Assembly: GCF_027924405.1 (NCBI RefSeq)
Contig: NZ_AP026978.1
Location: 5,332,001-5,396,000, forward strand
From: Nocardia sputorum
GTDB taxonomy: Bacteria; Actinomycetota; Actinomycetes; Mycobacteriales; Mycobacteriaceae
Direction of reading: 5' to 3'
DNA length: 64,000 nucleotides
Shown: positions 9,127 to 18,034 of the stretch, piece after piece
Layout: the number at the start of each line of letters is the position of its first letter
How positions within the stretch are numbered: the first letter of the stretch is position 1
Program-made: the position numbers and the translations under genes
The notes under the pieces: model-generated
Told to the model about the DNA's origin: nothing
Seen by the model: the letters and a program-made list of their open reading frames with translations, nothing else
Databases searched by the model: none

Positions 9127-9244
9127 GGATACCTGCCTTCTCTCGCCGGCTCGTTGCCCATTGCCACATAGCCATCACTGGTTGGATATGCCGCACCCGG
9201 TCGGACAGGGCCATCCAACTTGCCGTCACAAACATTAACGAAGC

Positions 9245-9274
9245 AGGGCGGCACCGAACTCCCGGTACCGCCCT
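9245..9274 (-). terminator. Intrinsic terminator of tig
   Basis: AGGGCGGCACCG and CGGTACCGCCCT form a 12-base-pair stem with one G·T pair and a 6-base loop. It lies 64 bases beyond the tig stop and before the clpP1 promoter region. On the minus strand it is followed by GCTTCGTTAATGTTTGT, moderately T-rich. Confidence 0.7.
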
Positions 9275-9337
9275 TTCTTCGCTCACAGCGCAATCAGCGC
9301 ACCTCGCGGGCGACGATCACACCGACATTCCATGAAA

Positions 9338-10720
9338 TTATTCGGCGTCCGCCGCGGCCGTCTCACCGGCCTGGTCCTCGTCCGCCGAATCGGCGGGCGC
9401 GCCGAACATTTCGGCGGTGTCCACCGGGTTGCCCGCGGAGTCGGTGACGGTCACCTGGCCGACCACGCCCGCGAGCGCCTTGCCGCGCCGCACGTCCGCG
9501 AAGATCGCGCCGAGCTGGCCCGCCTGCTGCACCTGCTGGATGAACTGCTCCGGGGACAGGCCGTAGCGCTGCGACTGGAACAGGATCCGCTCGGTGAGCT
9601 CCTCCTGACCGACCTGGGTGCCCTCCGCCTCGGCGATCGCGTCCAGCAGCAGCTGAGTCTTGACCGACTTCTCGGCGGACTGCTTGGTGTCGGCGTCGAA
9701 CTCCTCGCGGGTGCTGCCCTGCGCCTCGAGCGCCTCGGCGAACTTGGCCTCGTCGTGGTCGAAGCCGTGCACCGCGTCGTGGGTCACGGCGTCGATCTCG
9801 GCCTGCACCACGGCGTCGGGCAGCGGCACCTCGACCTGCTCGAGCAGGGTCTCCAGCACCTTGTCGCGGATCTCGCCCGCCTGCTGCACCTTCTTGACCC
9901 GCTCGACGCGGCTGCGCAGGTCGGCCTTCAGCTCCTCCAGCGTGTCGAATTCGCTGGCCAGCTGGGCGAACTCGTCGTCGGCCTCGGGCAGCTCGCGCTC
10001 CTTGACGCTCTGCACCGTCACGGTGATGACCGCCTCCTTGCCCGCGTGTTCGCCCGCGACCAGCGTCGAGGTGAACTCCTTCGACTCGCCGGCCGACAAG
10101 CCGACCAGCGCCTCGTCCAGGCCCTCGATGAGCTGACCGGAGCCGACCTCGTGGGACAGGCCGGTCGTGGCGGCCTCGGCCACCTCCTGGCCGTCCACGG
10201 TCGCCGAGAGGTCGATGGACACGAAGTCGCCGTTCTGCACCGGACGCTCGACCCCGGTCAGGGTGCCGAAGCGCTGGCGCAGCGACTGCAACTGCTCCTC
10301 GATGTCCTCGTCGCCGACGGTGAACGCGTCGACGGTGACCGCGATGCTCGAGTAGTCCGGCAGGGTGATCTCCGGACGCACGTCGACCTCGGCGGTGAAG
10401 GCGAGCTCCTGGCCGTCCTCGATCTTGGTGATCTCGATCTCGGGCTGACCGATGACCTTCACCTCGGAGGTGGTGACGGCCTCGCTGTAGCGGCCGGGCA
10501 GCGCGTCGTTGACGACCTGCTCCAGGATCGCGCCACGGCCGAGGCGGGCCTCGAGCAGCTTCGCCGGCGCCTTACCGGGACGGAAGCCGGGGATGCGGAC
10601 CTGCTTGGCCAGTGCCTTGTACGCGCGGTCGAAATCCGGCTTCAACTCCTCGAAGGGCACCTCGACATTGATCCGGACCCGGGTCGGGCTCAGCTGCTCG
10701 ACGGTGCTCTTCACGGACAT
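9338..10720 (-). CDS. tig: Trigger factor
   Basis: Trigger factor is the ribosome-bound chaperone and prolyl isomerase that meets nascent chains. The 460-residue protein carries the ribosome-docking signature [10 protein letters not shown] near residue 45, a central FKBP-like domain (about 150–240, [18 protein letters not shown]) and the helical C-terminal substrate-binding arms. The last 40 residues are acidic and Ala-rich. The ATG at 10720 ([15 protein letters not shown]) fits the family; longer reading frames upstream do not. Adjacent FKBP lipoprotein and clp genes make this a protein-folding and degradation block, as in mycobacteria. Confidence 0.97.
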   Translation of the reverse strand: MSVKSTVEQLSPTRVRINVEVPFEELKPDFDRAYKALAKQVRIPGFRPGKAPAKLLEARLGRGAILEQVVNDALPGRYSEAVTTSEVKVIGQPEIEITKIEDGQELAFTAEVDVRPEITLPDYSSIAVTVDAFTVGDEDIEEQLQSLRQRFGTLTGVERPVQNGDFVSIDLSATVDGQEVAEAATTGLSHEVGSGQLIEGLDEALVGLSAGESKEFTSTLVAGEHAGKEAVITVTVQSVKERELPEADDEFAQLASEFDTLEELKADLRSRVERVKKVQQAGEIRDKVLETLLEQVEVPLPDAVVQAEIDAVTHDAVHGFDHDEAKFAEALEAQGSTREEFDADTKQSAEKSVKTQLLLDAIAEAEGTQVGQEELTERILFQSQRYGLSPEQFIQQVQQAGQLGAIFADVRRGKALAGVVGQVTVTDSAGNPVDTAEMFGAPADSADEDQAGETAAADAE

Positions 10721-10966
10721 GCTCCTTGTTCGTTGTTCGTACTGGTTGACGTTCTGTGTGCGGTGCCACGCCGCCGGCGCTCCGGGGTCGGAAACGGCGG
10801 GCGCGGCGGCCCTACGCCGGCTGCCGCACTCCCCCACCGGCGCCGATCCGAACCGGAGTCCCGGCCTCGGCCGAGACGACGAGGGGTGCGGCGTACGCCA
10901 CGCATCCCGACCAGGTTAATTGACCGGCCGAGCGGGCCTGCACCCGGCGGTGGCTCGGCGGCCGCG

Positions 10967-11545
10967 CTACTTCCCCACCGACACCGCGTCGGTGACGAAG
11001 ACCAGCGTCTCGTACGGCGCGATCCCGCGCCCGCCCGCGCCGTAGCCCAGCTCCGGCGGCACGATCAGCAACCGCCGTGCACCCTCCCGGACGCCGACGA
11101 GTCCCTGGTCCCAGCCGTCGATGACCTGGCCCGCGCCCAGCGTGAGCTGGAACGGCTTACCGCGGTCGAACGAGCTGTCCAGCGTCTTCTTGTCCGACCA
11201 GGTGACCAGCGCGTAGTTCATGGTCAGCGCCTGCCCCGGCGCGGCGCCGGGCCCGCTGCCCTCCTTCAAGTCCTTGACGATCAGCTGCTTGGGCGGATCA
11301 CAGTTGTCGGGAACGGTGATCTTCGGCGCGGCGCCGAACTCGCCGCTGACGGTGATGTCCTCGGCGGTGCACTCCCGGCCTTTGCTCTGCGTGGCCGGGC
11401 GCTGCGCGGAAGCCCCGGCCGCCGCGGTGGTCTTCGTCGGCGAGACGGTCACGGGGGACGGCTCGTCGTCCGAGCCGCAAGCCGCCAGCGCGATGGTCGT
11501 CGCGGCGAGGGCGCCGATACCGAGGATCCTTCCGAGAATGTGCAT
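10967..11545 (-). CDS. FKBP-type peptidyl-prolyl isomerase lipoprotein
   Basis: This 192-residue protein has a signal peptide ending in the lipobox L20-A-A-C23, so it should be lipid-anchored outside the membrane. After a Thr/Ala-rich linker, residues 95–190 form an FKBP domain: the stretches LDSSFDRGKPFQLTLGAG, VIDGWDQGLVG and IVPPELGYG hold the standard active-site residues (Tyr/Trp/Phe around the pocket). It would isomerise X-Pro bonds in exported proteins. It lies upstream of tig on the same strand with 246 bases between, so separate promoters are likely. Confidence 0.92.
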   Translation of the reverse strand: MHILGRILGIGALAATTIALAACGSDDEPSPVTVSPTKTTAAAGASAQRPATQSKGRECTAEDITVSGEFGAAPKITVPDNCDPPKQLIVKDLKEGSGPGAAPGQALTMNYALVTWSDKKTLDSSFDRGKPFQLTLGAGQVIDGWDQGLVGVREGARRLLIVPPELGYGAGGRGIAPYETLVFVTDAVSVGK

Positions 11546-11756
11546 GCCGCGGACCCTAGACCACGAACGGGCATCGGGTGGCGCGAGCTTCCCGCGACAC
11601 GCACGGGCCGCCGCACCGAGCCCGCGACGGCTAGGCTGACGGTGAATTCTCCATCCGGCGTTGTCGATTCCGATCGGCGACCGTCGCAGGACCGGGACGG
11701 TGGTCCCCTCGTGGCGCCGCGGTCCCCGATGCCCCGAACGTGAGGAGAGTCAGCGC

Positions 11757-14225
11757 ATGACCCACATGGCAAGTGCAGGTGGCGATACTTCGGCGGACAA
11801 CGTCGGCAGCACCGGCGGACGAACCGTCGCCCCGCGTCCCTACCGCTTGGCGGACGTACCGGGCCCGTTGGAACGCGACGAAATGAACTCGATCGACGCG
11901 TGGTGGCGGGCGGCCAACTATCTCGCGGTCGGCCAGATCTACCTGGTGGGCAATCCGCTGCTGCGTGAACCGCTGCGCGCGGAGCACGTCAAGCCGAGGC
12001 TGCTCGGGCACTTCGGCACGGTGCCCGGCTTGAATCTGGTCTGGGCGCACGCCAATCGCGCGATCCGGCAACGTGGCCTGAGCGCTGTCTTCGTCGCGGG
12101 CCCCGGACACGGCGGTCCCGGCCCGAACGCGTGCGCCTGGCTGGAGGGCACCTACTCCGAGTGCTACAGCCACATCCCGCAGGACGCCGCGGGCATGGGC
12201 GCGCTGTTCCACCAGTTCTCCTTCCCCGGCGGGGTGCCGAGTCACTGCGCACCGGAGACGCCCGGCTCCTTCCACGAGGGCGGCGAACTGGGGTATTCGC
12301 TGCTGCACGCGTTCGGCGCCGCGTTGGACAATCCCGATCTCACCGTGTTCTGCGTGGTCGGCGACGGCGAGGCGGAGACCGGGCCGCTGGCGACGAGCTG
12401 GCATGCGAACAAGTTCCTCAATCCGGCGCGCGACGGCGCGGTGCTGCCGATCCTGGCGCTGAACGAGTACAAGATCGCCAATCCGACCCTCCTCGCGCGC
12501 ATCCCGGAATCCGAGCTGCTGGCCCTGCTGCGCGGATACGGCTACGAGCCGATCGTCGTCGCGGGCGACGACCCCGCTGCGGTCCACCAGGCGATGGCCG
12601 CGGCGGTGGATACGAGTATGGAACGCATCGATCGAATCCAGCGCGCCGCACGCGACGGCGCCGATGGGACGCGGCCCACCTGGCCGATGATCGTGTTGCG
12701 TACGCCGAAAGGCTGGACCTGCCCGCCGATGGTGGACGGCGACCAGGTGGAGGGCACCTTCCGCGCGCACCAGGTCCCGTTGCCCGGCGCCCGCACCGAT
12801 GCCGGCCACCGTGCGGTGCTGGAACAGTGGCTGCGCTCCTACCGTCCGGAGGAGTTGTTCGACGACAGCGGCAAGCCGGTGCCGGAACTGCTCGCTCAGG
12901 TACCCGGCGGCGATCGGCGGATGAGCGCCAACCCGGTCGCCAACGGCGGTGCGCTGCTGCGCGACCTGCGCCTGCCGGATTGGCGGGAGTTCGGCGTCGA
13001 GGTGCCCGCTCCCGGCGCGACCGACCACGAGGCCACCAGGGTGCTCGGCGGCTGGCTGCGGGAGGTCACCGCACTCAATCCGGACAACTTCCTCACCTTC
13101 GCGCCCGACGAACTGGCCAGCAACCGGTTGCAGGACATCCTGGAGGTCACCGGCCGCAACTGGCAGGCCGAGATCGATCCCCGCGACCAGAAGCTCGACC
13201 GTGGCGGCCGCGTGATCGAAGTGCTCTCCGAACACATGTGCCAAGGGTTGCTGGAGGGCTATCTGCTGACCGGCAGGCACGGTGTGTTCACCTGTTACGA
13301 AGCGTTCATCCACATCGTCGACGCCATGTTCAACCAGCACGCCAAATGGCTCGACGCCAGTGCGGCGGTGCCGTGGCGGCGCCCGGTTCCCAGCCTCAAC
13401 TACCTGCTGTCCTCGCACGTCTGGCGGCAGGACCACAACGGCTTCACCCACCAGGATCCCGGCTTCCTGGACGTGGTGCTGAACAAGAAGGCCTCGATCG
13501 TGCGGGTGTACCTGCCGCCGGACGCCAACACCCTGCTGTCCACCTACGATCACTGCCTGCGCTCCCGGCACTACGTCAACGTGGTGGTCGCGGGCAAGCA
13601 GCCCCAGGCCGACTGGCTGTCGGTGTCCGAGGCCGCCGAGCACTGCGCGCGCGGCATCGGCATCTGGCCGTGGGCCGGCCACGGAGACGAGACCGGCACG
13701 ACGCCGGACGTGGTGCTCGCCTGTGCGGGCGACGTGCCGACGCTGGAGACCCTCGCCGCGGCCGCGATCCTGCGCGAACGGCTGCCCGATCTGCGCGTCC
13801 GGGTGATCAACGTGGTGGACCTGATGCGTCTGCAACACCCGGACGAGCATCCGCACGGCTTGTCCGACAGCGAGTTCGACACGCTGTTCACCCGGGACCG
13901 GCCGGTGATCTTCGCCTTCCACGGGTACCCGTGGCTGATCCACCGGCTGACCTATCGGCGCACCAACCATGGCGAACTGCACGTCCGCGGCTATAAGGAG
14001 CGCGGTACGACGACCACGCCGTTCGACATGGTGATGCTCAACGACCTGGACCGGTACCACCTGGTGATGGACGTGATCGATCGGGTGCCGACCCTGCGCG
14101 AGCGGGCCGCGGGCCTGCGACAGGAGATGGTCGACGCGCGGTGGACGGCCCGGGCGTGGACCAGGGAACACGGCGCGGACATCCCGGAGGTCGCCGACTG
14201 GAGGTGGCCGTACCAACGGACGTGA
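11757..14225 (+). CDS. xfp: Xylulose-5-phosphate/fructose-6-phosphate phosphoketolase
   Basis: Phosphoketolase is a thiamine-diphosphate enzyme that splits xylulose 5-phosphate (or fructose 6-phosphate) with phosphate to acetyl phosphate and an aldose phosphate. The 822-residue product matches the family's usual length of about 800. Visible signatures include [19 protein letters not shown] near the N terminus, the TDP motif [19 protein letters not shown], and [17 protein letters not shown]. The start chosen has GAGGAG before the ATG at 11757. A TetR gene follows 36 bases downstream on the same strand. No acetate kinase gene is visible in the window. Confidence 0.96.
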   Translation: MTHMASAGGDTSADNVGSTGGRTVAPRPYRLADVPGPLERDEMNSIDAWWRAANYLAVGQIYLVGNPLLREPLRAEHVKPRLLGHFGTVPGLNLVWAHANRAIRQRGLSAVFVAGPGHGGPGPNACAWLEGTYSECYSHIPQDAAGMGALFHQFSFPGGVPSHCAPETPGSFHEGGELGYSLLHAFGAALDNPDLTVFCVVGDGEAETGPLATSWHANKFLNPARDGAVLPILALNEYKIANPTLLARIPESELLALLRGYGYEPIVVAGDDPAAVHQAMAAAVDTSMERIDRIQRAARDGADGTRPTWPMIVLRTPKGWTCPPMVDGDQVEGTFRAHQVPLPGARTDAGHRAVLEQWLRSYRPEELFDDSGKPVPELLAQVPGGDRRMSANPVANGGALLRDLRLPDWREFGVEVPAPGATDHEATRVLGGWLREVTALNPDNFLTFAPDELASNRLQDILEVTGRNWQAEIDPRDQKLDRGGRVIEVLSEHMCQGLLEGYLLTGRHGVFTCYEAFIHIVDAMFNQHAKWLDASAAVPWRRPVPSLNYLLSSHVWRQDHNGFTHQDPGFLDVVLNKKASIVRVYLPPDANTLLSTYDHCLRSRHYVNVVVAGKQPQADWLSVSEAAEHCARGIGIWPWAGHGDETGTTPDVVLACAGDVPTLETLAAAAILRERLPDLRVRVINVVDLMRLQHPDEHPHGLSDSEFDTLFTRDRPVIFAFHGYPWLIHRLTYRRTNHGELHVRGYKERGTTTTPFDMVMLNDLDRYHLVMDVIDRVPTLRERAAGLRQEMVDARWTARAWTREHGADIPEVADWRWPYQRT

Positions 14226-14248
14226 GCCTGCGACCGCGGCGACGCCCG

Positions 14249-14262
14249 TACGATCGACCGTA
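14249..14262. promoter_or_regulatory. Near-palindrome at the tetR start, possible operator
   Basis: TACGATCGACCGTA is a near-palindrome centred on TCGA that ends on the first base of the TetR start codon. TetR genes often carry such autoregulatory sites. This is only a single occurrence. Confidence 0.3.
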
Positions 14263-14882
14263 TGGAAAGTGGCCCGCAGATCGCCGAGATCACCGACAAG
14301 CGTCTGCTGCGTGGTGCGCGAACGCGCGCCACCGTGCTGCGCCAGGCGGTCGACATCGCCTCACTGGACGGATTGGAAGGCCTGAGCTTCGGCAGGCTCG
14401 CCACCGACACGGGGCTGAGCAAGGCGGGCATCCAGACCCTGTTCCGCACGAAGGAAGCGCTGCAGCTGGCCGCGGTCGACTACGCGCGCGACCGGTTCGT
14501 GGAAGCGGTGGTCGAACCGGCCGGCTCCGCGCCGCGCGGCGTCGCACGCCTGCGCGCCTTGGTGGACCACTGGATCGTCTACGCCACGACGCCGCTGTTC
14601 GCGGGCGGCTGCTTCCGGGTCGCGACCATGGCCGAGCACGACAGCAAGCCGGGACCGGTTCGCGACGCCCTCATCCGCGATCAGCGGACGTGGGTGCGGC
14701 TGCTGGCGCGCGAACTGCGCGCGGCGGCGTCCGCCGGTGAGATCGGCGAGCTGGATGCCGATCTGACCGCATTCCAGATCGATGCGGTGCTGTGCGCGAC
14801 CAATATCGCACTGCGGATCGGCGATCCGGATGCCGCCGACCGCGCCCGCCGCATCGTCGAGGGCTTCTTGCGACCGTCCTGA
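14262..14882 (+). CDS. TetR-family regulator
   Basis: This 206-residue protein has an N-terminal TetR HTH: GARTRATVLRQAVDIASLDGLEGLSFGRLATDTGLSKAGIQTLF, where the recognition helix follows GLSKAG. The C-terminal part (about 75–200) is the helical ligand-binding domain of the TetR_C_16-like kind (FAGGCFRVATMAEHDSKPGPVRD). It starts 36 bases after the phosphoketolase stop, so it may regulate that gene or its own. The ligand is unknown. Confidence 0.88.
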   Translation: MESGPQIAEITDKRLLRGARTRATVLRQAVDIASLDGLEGLSFGRLATDTGLSKAGIQTLFRTKEALQLAAVDYARDRFVEAVVEPAGSAPRGVARLRALVDHWIVYATTPLFAGGCFRVATMAEHDSKPGPVRDALIRDQRTWVRLLARELRAAASAGEIGELDADLTAFQIDAVLCATNIALRIGDPDAADRARRIVEGFLRPS

Positions 14883-15063
14883 CCACGCTTGATGCCTTCC
14901 GGGTATGACGCGCACCCAATTGTGAATACAGCCAGGGCATTCGGAAATCTCGGACAGAACGAGCCGCCACCTTGTATCTTGCGGATAACGCGTTCGACGC
15001 GTTTCGGTAGCAACTCCCCCATCCGTCGCCGTTGCCGGAGGGCGCGCAGAAGGGCGGTTCCCC

Positions 15064-15810
15064 ATGAACCACACAGCCGGAGCGACCGGGATGGAAATCC
15101 TAGGTGCGATCTTGATGGTGGCCTGGATGGTCGTCATGTGGGCGGCGGTCGGCGTGCTCGTCGTCGCGTTGCGTAAACCCCTGCGCCCATGGATGTTCCG
15201 CACCGCGCTCGGCGTGATCGCACTGGGCGTGGTCGCCCAGATCGGTCACTTCCAGGAGCACGTGGCACAGGTCGGCTATTGGATCCAGCATCCGAACTCG
15301 CCCGCCTGGATGACCCCGTGGGGCACCGGCCTGGCCAACGGGTTCGGTCAGGTCAACCACATGAAGCCGGCGCTCGGGATGGAGATCCTGCACCTGGTCG
15401 GCAATTTCCACTTCCTCGCCGGACTGGTCGGCGTCGCCCTGGTGACCCACCACGCCTTGGAGAGCAAGGCGCGCAAATGGGGTCGCATGGGCGTGCTGAT
15501 GCAAGGCATCCACGGACTCGAGCACCTCGCGCTCACCCTGACGGTCGCGTTCGGCACCAAGGCGATCGGACTGTCGACCATCTTCGGTCTGCTGGATCCC
15601 GGGCCCGGCGCGGCGACCTACCGCATCTGGTGGCACTTCTTGGCCAACGTGATCGGCACCAGCATCTTCGCCATGGCGCTGTACTACCTGTGGCGCGAGC
15701 GCGCGGTGATCGAAGCTCCGTTCCGCGACCCCGCCGCCGCGAAGCCGAGTCGGGTATCCGCGGCCAAGGATCCGGTGGCTCCGGCATACGCGGCGGTCAC
15801 CGAAGCCTGA
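15064..15810 (+). CDS. Histidine-rich multi-pass membrane protein
   Basis: The 248-residue product has about six membrane segments (for example ILGAILMVAWMVVMWAAVGVLVV and TALGVIALGVVAQIG). His residues recur within or at the ends of helices: GHFQEHVAQ, LHLVGNFHFLAG, THHALES, IHGLEHLALT and WWHFLANV. Such spacing suggests metal or haem binding, but no known haem-protein signature is seen. It resembles a class of conserved actinobacterial proteins that I can name only as uncharacterised. The C-terminal 40 residues are polar. A terminator hairpin follows at 15923. Confidence 0.7.
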   Translation: MNHTAGATGMEILGAILMVAWMVVMWAAVGVLVVALRKPLRPWMFRTALGVIALGVVAQIGHFQEHVAQVGYWIQHPNSPAWMTPWGTGLANGFGQVNHMKPALGMEILHLVGNFHFLAGLVGVALVTHHALESKARKWGRMGVLMQGIHGLEHLALTLTVAFGTKAIGLSTIFGLLDPGPGAATYRIWWHFLANVIGTSIFAMALYYLWRERAVIEAPFRDPAAAKPSRVSAAKDPVAPAYAAVTEA

Positions 15811-15922
15811 TCGCGAGACCGATCCCGCACCTTCGCCGCGGCGCACGACGGCGTCGGAAGGACGGACCGAGACTTCCCACATCGCCCGCCGCGGTTCGCA
15901 CAGGGCCGTAGCGGCACATTCA

Positions 15923-15960
15923 GCGAAAGGGCGTCCGCCAGACGGCGGGCGCCCTTTCGC
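15923..15960 (+). terminator. Strong hairpin terminator
   Basis: GCGAAAGGGCG and CGCCCTTTCGC form an 11-base-pair outer stem, extended inward by CCGCC/GGCGG. It lies 113 bases after the His-rich membrane protein gene. There is no long T-run after it. Confidence 0.7.
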
Positions 15961-16394
15961 TATGCCATGCCCGGAGAACGCGCCGCGGCATGCCTGGCAT
16001 CAGAGGCAGTTGGCCTCCCGCCGCCGGAAGTCTCCACGGTCATGTCGGCCGCCACGAAGGAGGCGTGCGTACGTCGACGGGCCACCAGCGCGAGGTCATC
16101 GCCCAGCAACGAGTCACGCCGACAAGTCATCCGCGCCTCTCGAGCATCCCGCCCTCCGGCCGCGACCGCGCGCCAACGGGCCACAGTCCGCACCGGCCGG
16201 TAGCGCAGCCTGCGTCACAGTCGGCGGGAATCGGTATCACTGCGAACTCTCGCATCGGTCTCGCCTGCGCCGATCACACGCGCTCGCCTGCGCGACGACT
16301 CGAGCTCAGCGCATTTCCCGCCGCACTGCCACCGCTATGGCGGGGACATCGAGGCTGGTGACGGCCGCAGACCGCACAAAGACACAGAGCATCC

Positions 16395-16410
16395 TTCCCA
16401 ACTGCGGGAA
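16395..16410. promoter_or_regulatory. TTCCC-N6-GGGAA palindrome (perfect copy)
   Basis: TTCCC-AACTGC-GGGAA is a perfect copy of the element that recurs before the ESX genes and pknG. It lies 131 bases before the ATG at 16542, upstream of the secreted-protein genes. No ESX gene is near, so this copy would extend the putative regulon. Confidence 0.5.
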
Positions 16411-16443
16411 AGTGCTCGACAAGACATCGACCCGTCGATTAAT

Positions 16444-16463
16444 GTGACGTTATCCAACGGCAC
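16444..16463. promoter_or_regulatory. Palindromic element, GTG-flanked CGTT-N4-AACG
   Basis: The sequence GTGACGTT-ATCC-AACGGCAC is symmetric at both ends (GTG…CAC) and matches the element found inside promoter spacers before ansP, gdh and others. Flanking hexamers are poor in both directions here, so it may act as an operator and not as a promoter spacer. A GTGACG…TAGATA pair could read rightward. Confidence 0.45.
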
Positions 16464-16541
16464 GATAGATAGGGACCCGCCGATCGGACCACACCGGACC
16501 GATCTCCGATCCCGAGGTGGCGAGATGAACGGACGCGAACG

Positions 16542-16919
16542 ATGACCGGCATCACGCCGCACCAGCGACGGACACAGACCTGGCTCGTCCGCCCGCTGAT
16601 CGTGAGCGCTATAGCGGCCACGCCGGAAACCCCGGCACCGGTCGAAGCGCTGGCCGGGCCCGACGCGACCGTCGCGGCACCGCGCCCCGCAGACCCGGGC
16701 CGCCACGGATACGACAGGCCGGGCTCTTCCCATCCCGACGACCGGGACCGAGCCGACCGGCACCGCCCCGCGGAAGACACCTCCGCGACGGATGCCGCCC
16801 CGATCCCTTCCCCGCCCCCAGCTCGCGCGGCAACCCCGACCATCGACGTTCGCCGCACCGCCGCCGCTCGAACCGTGCTGCCGCGCACGGCTCGAAATCC
16901 GAACGGAGACTTACGATGA
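16542..16919 (+). CDS. Doubtful small Pro/Arg-rich ORF
   Basis: This 125-codon frame ends by an ATGA overlap with the secreted-protein gene that follows, which suggests translational coupling. The N terminus (RRTQTWLVRPLIVSAIAATPE) is a weak signal-like segment; the rest is Pro-, Arg- and Asp-rich without a recognisable fold. It has no good ribosome site. It may instead be the leader of the 16916 gene. I cannot assign a function. Confidence 0.3.
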   Translation: MTGITPHQRRTQTWLVRPLIVSAIAATPETPAPVEALAGPDATVAAPRPADPGRHGYDRPGSSHPDDRDRADRHRPAEDTSATDAAPIPSPPPARAATPTIDVRRTAAARTVLPRTARNPNGDLR

Positions 16920-17290
16920 CCGCCACCACCCACTCCGCCGCACGGCGACTGTTCGCCTGTGCCGCGATCGTCGGCATGCTCACCGCGGGCGCCGCCGGTA
17001 TCGCGGGCGCCGAGTCGCACTCGAACCCCTCCGACCCGCGCAACGGCACCGGGGACACCAACGGCTGGCACCACATCGATCCGATGGGTTACAACCACCG
17101 CGACAGCGACCCGCGCCGCGCGGACGAGCACGACGACGCCATCCGCGACTACCACCAGCGCCAGAGCCGGCCCGCACCGGCCGACACCCCCACGGGCGAC
17201 ACCTCCGTCAGCCCCAGCTGGTCGCGCGTCGGCCGCCCCGACGGCAGTGGCTACACCGTCTGCCGCCCGCAGGCCCGCTGGTGCCAGTGA
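16916..17290 (+). CDS. Small secreted protein, unknown
   Basis: The 124-residue product begins with a clear Sec signal peptide (two Arg, then LFACAAIVGMLTAGAAGIAGA; predicted cut near residue 32). The mature part of about 90 residues is hydrophilic with many Asp, His and Arg residues (GWHHIDPMGYNHRDSDPRR) and ends with two cysteines (TVCRPQARWCQ) that could form a disulfide. GGAG lies before the ATG. It overlaps the doubtful ORF upstream by four bases. Function is unknown. Confidence 0.65.
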   Translation: MTATTHSAARRLFACAAIVGMLTAGAAGIAGAESHSNPSDPRNGTGDTNGWHHIDPMGYNHRDSDPRRADEHDDAIRDYHQRQSRPAPADTPTGDTSVSPSWSRVGRPDGSGYTVCRPQARWCQ

Positions 17291-17354
17291 TCGCCGGATC
17301 GGCTCGCTCACTCGCACCCACGACCTTCCGTGACGTCCTCCGGGACTGACCATA

Positions 17355-17371
17355 CCGCTACTCAGCGGCAC
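17355..17371. promoter_or_regulatory. Palindromic element CCGCT-N4-AGCGG
   Basis: CCGCT-ACTC-AGCGG followed by CAC is a perfect inverted repeat of the recurrent promoter-spacer family. It lies 67 bases before the ATG of the secreted-protein gene at 17439. In the leftward direction it would be framed by AGTAAT and TATGGT; in the rightward direction no good hexamers flank it. Confidence 0.45.
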
Positions 17372-17438
17372 ATTACTTGAAGCATCACCATCCCGGAAAT
17401 CCACTCCGGCCGGGATAGCGCACGAAAGAGAAAAGCAC

Positions 17439-17984
17439 ATGTTTAAGATCAACGGGCTTCGCCGGACGACCGCGTGTAACGACAAGCGCGGCGGTACGGC
17501 ACGGACGCTCACCCTGCTGGCGGCGGCAGCGGTGGCGGCGGGCGGCCTGAGCCTCGGCGCGGGCACCGCCGAGGCTCAGGGCGCTGCCTGCCTCTGGGCC
17601 GGTGACGCCTACGGCCAGGGCACCACGGTCGTCGCGGGCGGCTGGGCCTTCAGCTGCGGAACCGACGCGGTCGGCGCGCCCTACTGGCACCGCGGCAACG
17701 CCGTGCGACAGGCCAGCACCGTCCCCAACCCGGGCGCCTACGCCCACCCCGCGGGCCTGTTCAGCCCCGGCGCGCGCCAGTACGGCACGGAATACAACGA
17801 CTACTGCGTCGGAAGCCAGCTCATCGAGGGTTCCGAGGATGTCTACCAGGTGGTCTCGGACGGCCGCGGCTCCCTGTGGTGGAAGGCCGCCGGCTCGATC
17901 GACCAGTGGTCCTTCGACCCCGGCACCGGGCCGCAGCGGTCCTGGCGGTCGTCGAGCCTGTGCTACGACGGCTCCCTGACCTGA
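17439..17984 (+). CDS. Secreted protein with four cysteines, unknown
   Basis: The 181-residue product has a long signal peptide (LTLLAAAAVAAGGLSLGAGTAEA, cut near residue 46). The mature domain has four cysteines (ACLWAGD, FSCGTD, DYCVGS, SLCYDG), which probably form two disulfides, and is rich in Gly, Tyr and Trp (GGWAFSCG, APYWHRGNAV, SLWWKAAGSIDQW). This pattern suggests a small extracellular beta domain; I do not recognise a family. The gene is preceded by a palindromic element at 17355 and followed by a perfect 34-base palindrome. Confidence 0.7.
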   Translation: MFKINGLRRTTACNDKRGGTARTLTLLAAAAVAAGGLSLGAGTAEAQGAACLWAGDAYGQGTTVVAGGWAFSCGTDAVGAPYWHRGNAVRQASTVPNPGAYAHPAGLFSPGARQYGTEYNDYCVGSQLIEGSEDVYQVVSDGRGSLWWKAAGSIDQWSFDPGTGPQRSWRSSSLCYDGSLT

Positions 17985-18000
17985 CCCGACCTCGCTCCCG

Positions 18001-18034
18001 CACGCCCGTAGCCGTCGCGACGGCTACGGGCGTG
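18001..18034. terminator. Perfect 34-base palindrome, bidirectional terminator
   Basis: The two 17-base arms (CACGCCCGTAGCCGTCG and its complement) are perfectly matched. It separates the convergent secreted-protein and LuxR genes and contains the TAG stop of the LuxR gene (18024–18026). It should end transcription from both sides. Confidence 0.75.

Larger units (their letters stand above)
15961..16541. other. Gene-free stretch before the secreted-protein cluster
   Basis: These 581 bases contain only short reading frames on both strands with unnatural, Arg/Ala/Ser-rich translations typical of non-coding GC-rich DNA. Two palindromic elements occur near the right end, at 16395–16410 and 16444–16463, and are listed separately. 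Confidence 0.6.

Noticed and set aside
11631..14216. An 861-codon minus-strand frame opposite phosphoketolase
   Set aside because: It is fully antisense to xfp and has no recognisable domain.
15960..16193. A 77-codon minus-strand frame after the terminator
   Set aside because: It starts with GTG without a ribosome site and has a random-looking composition.
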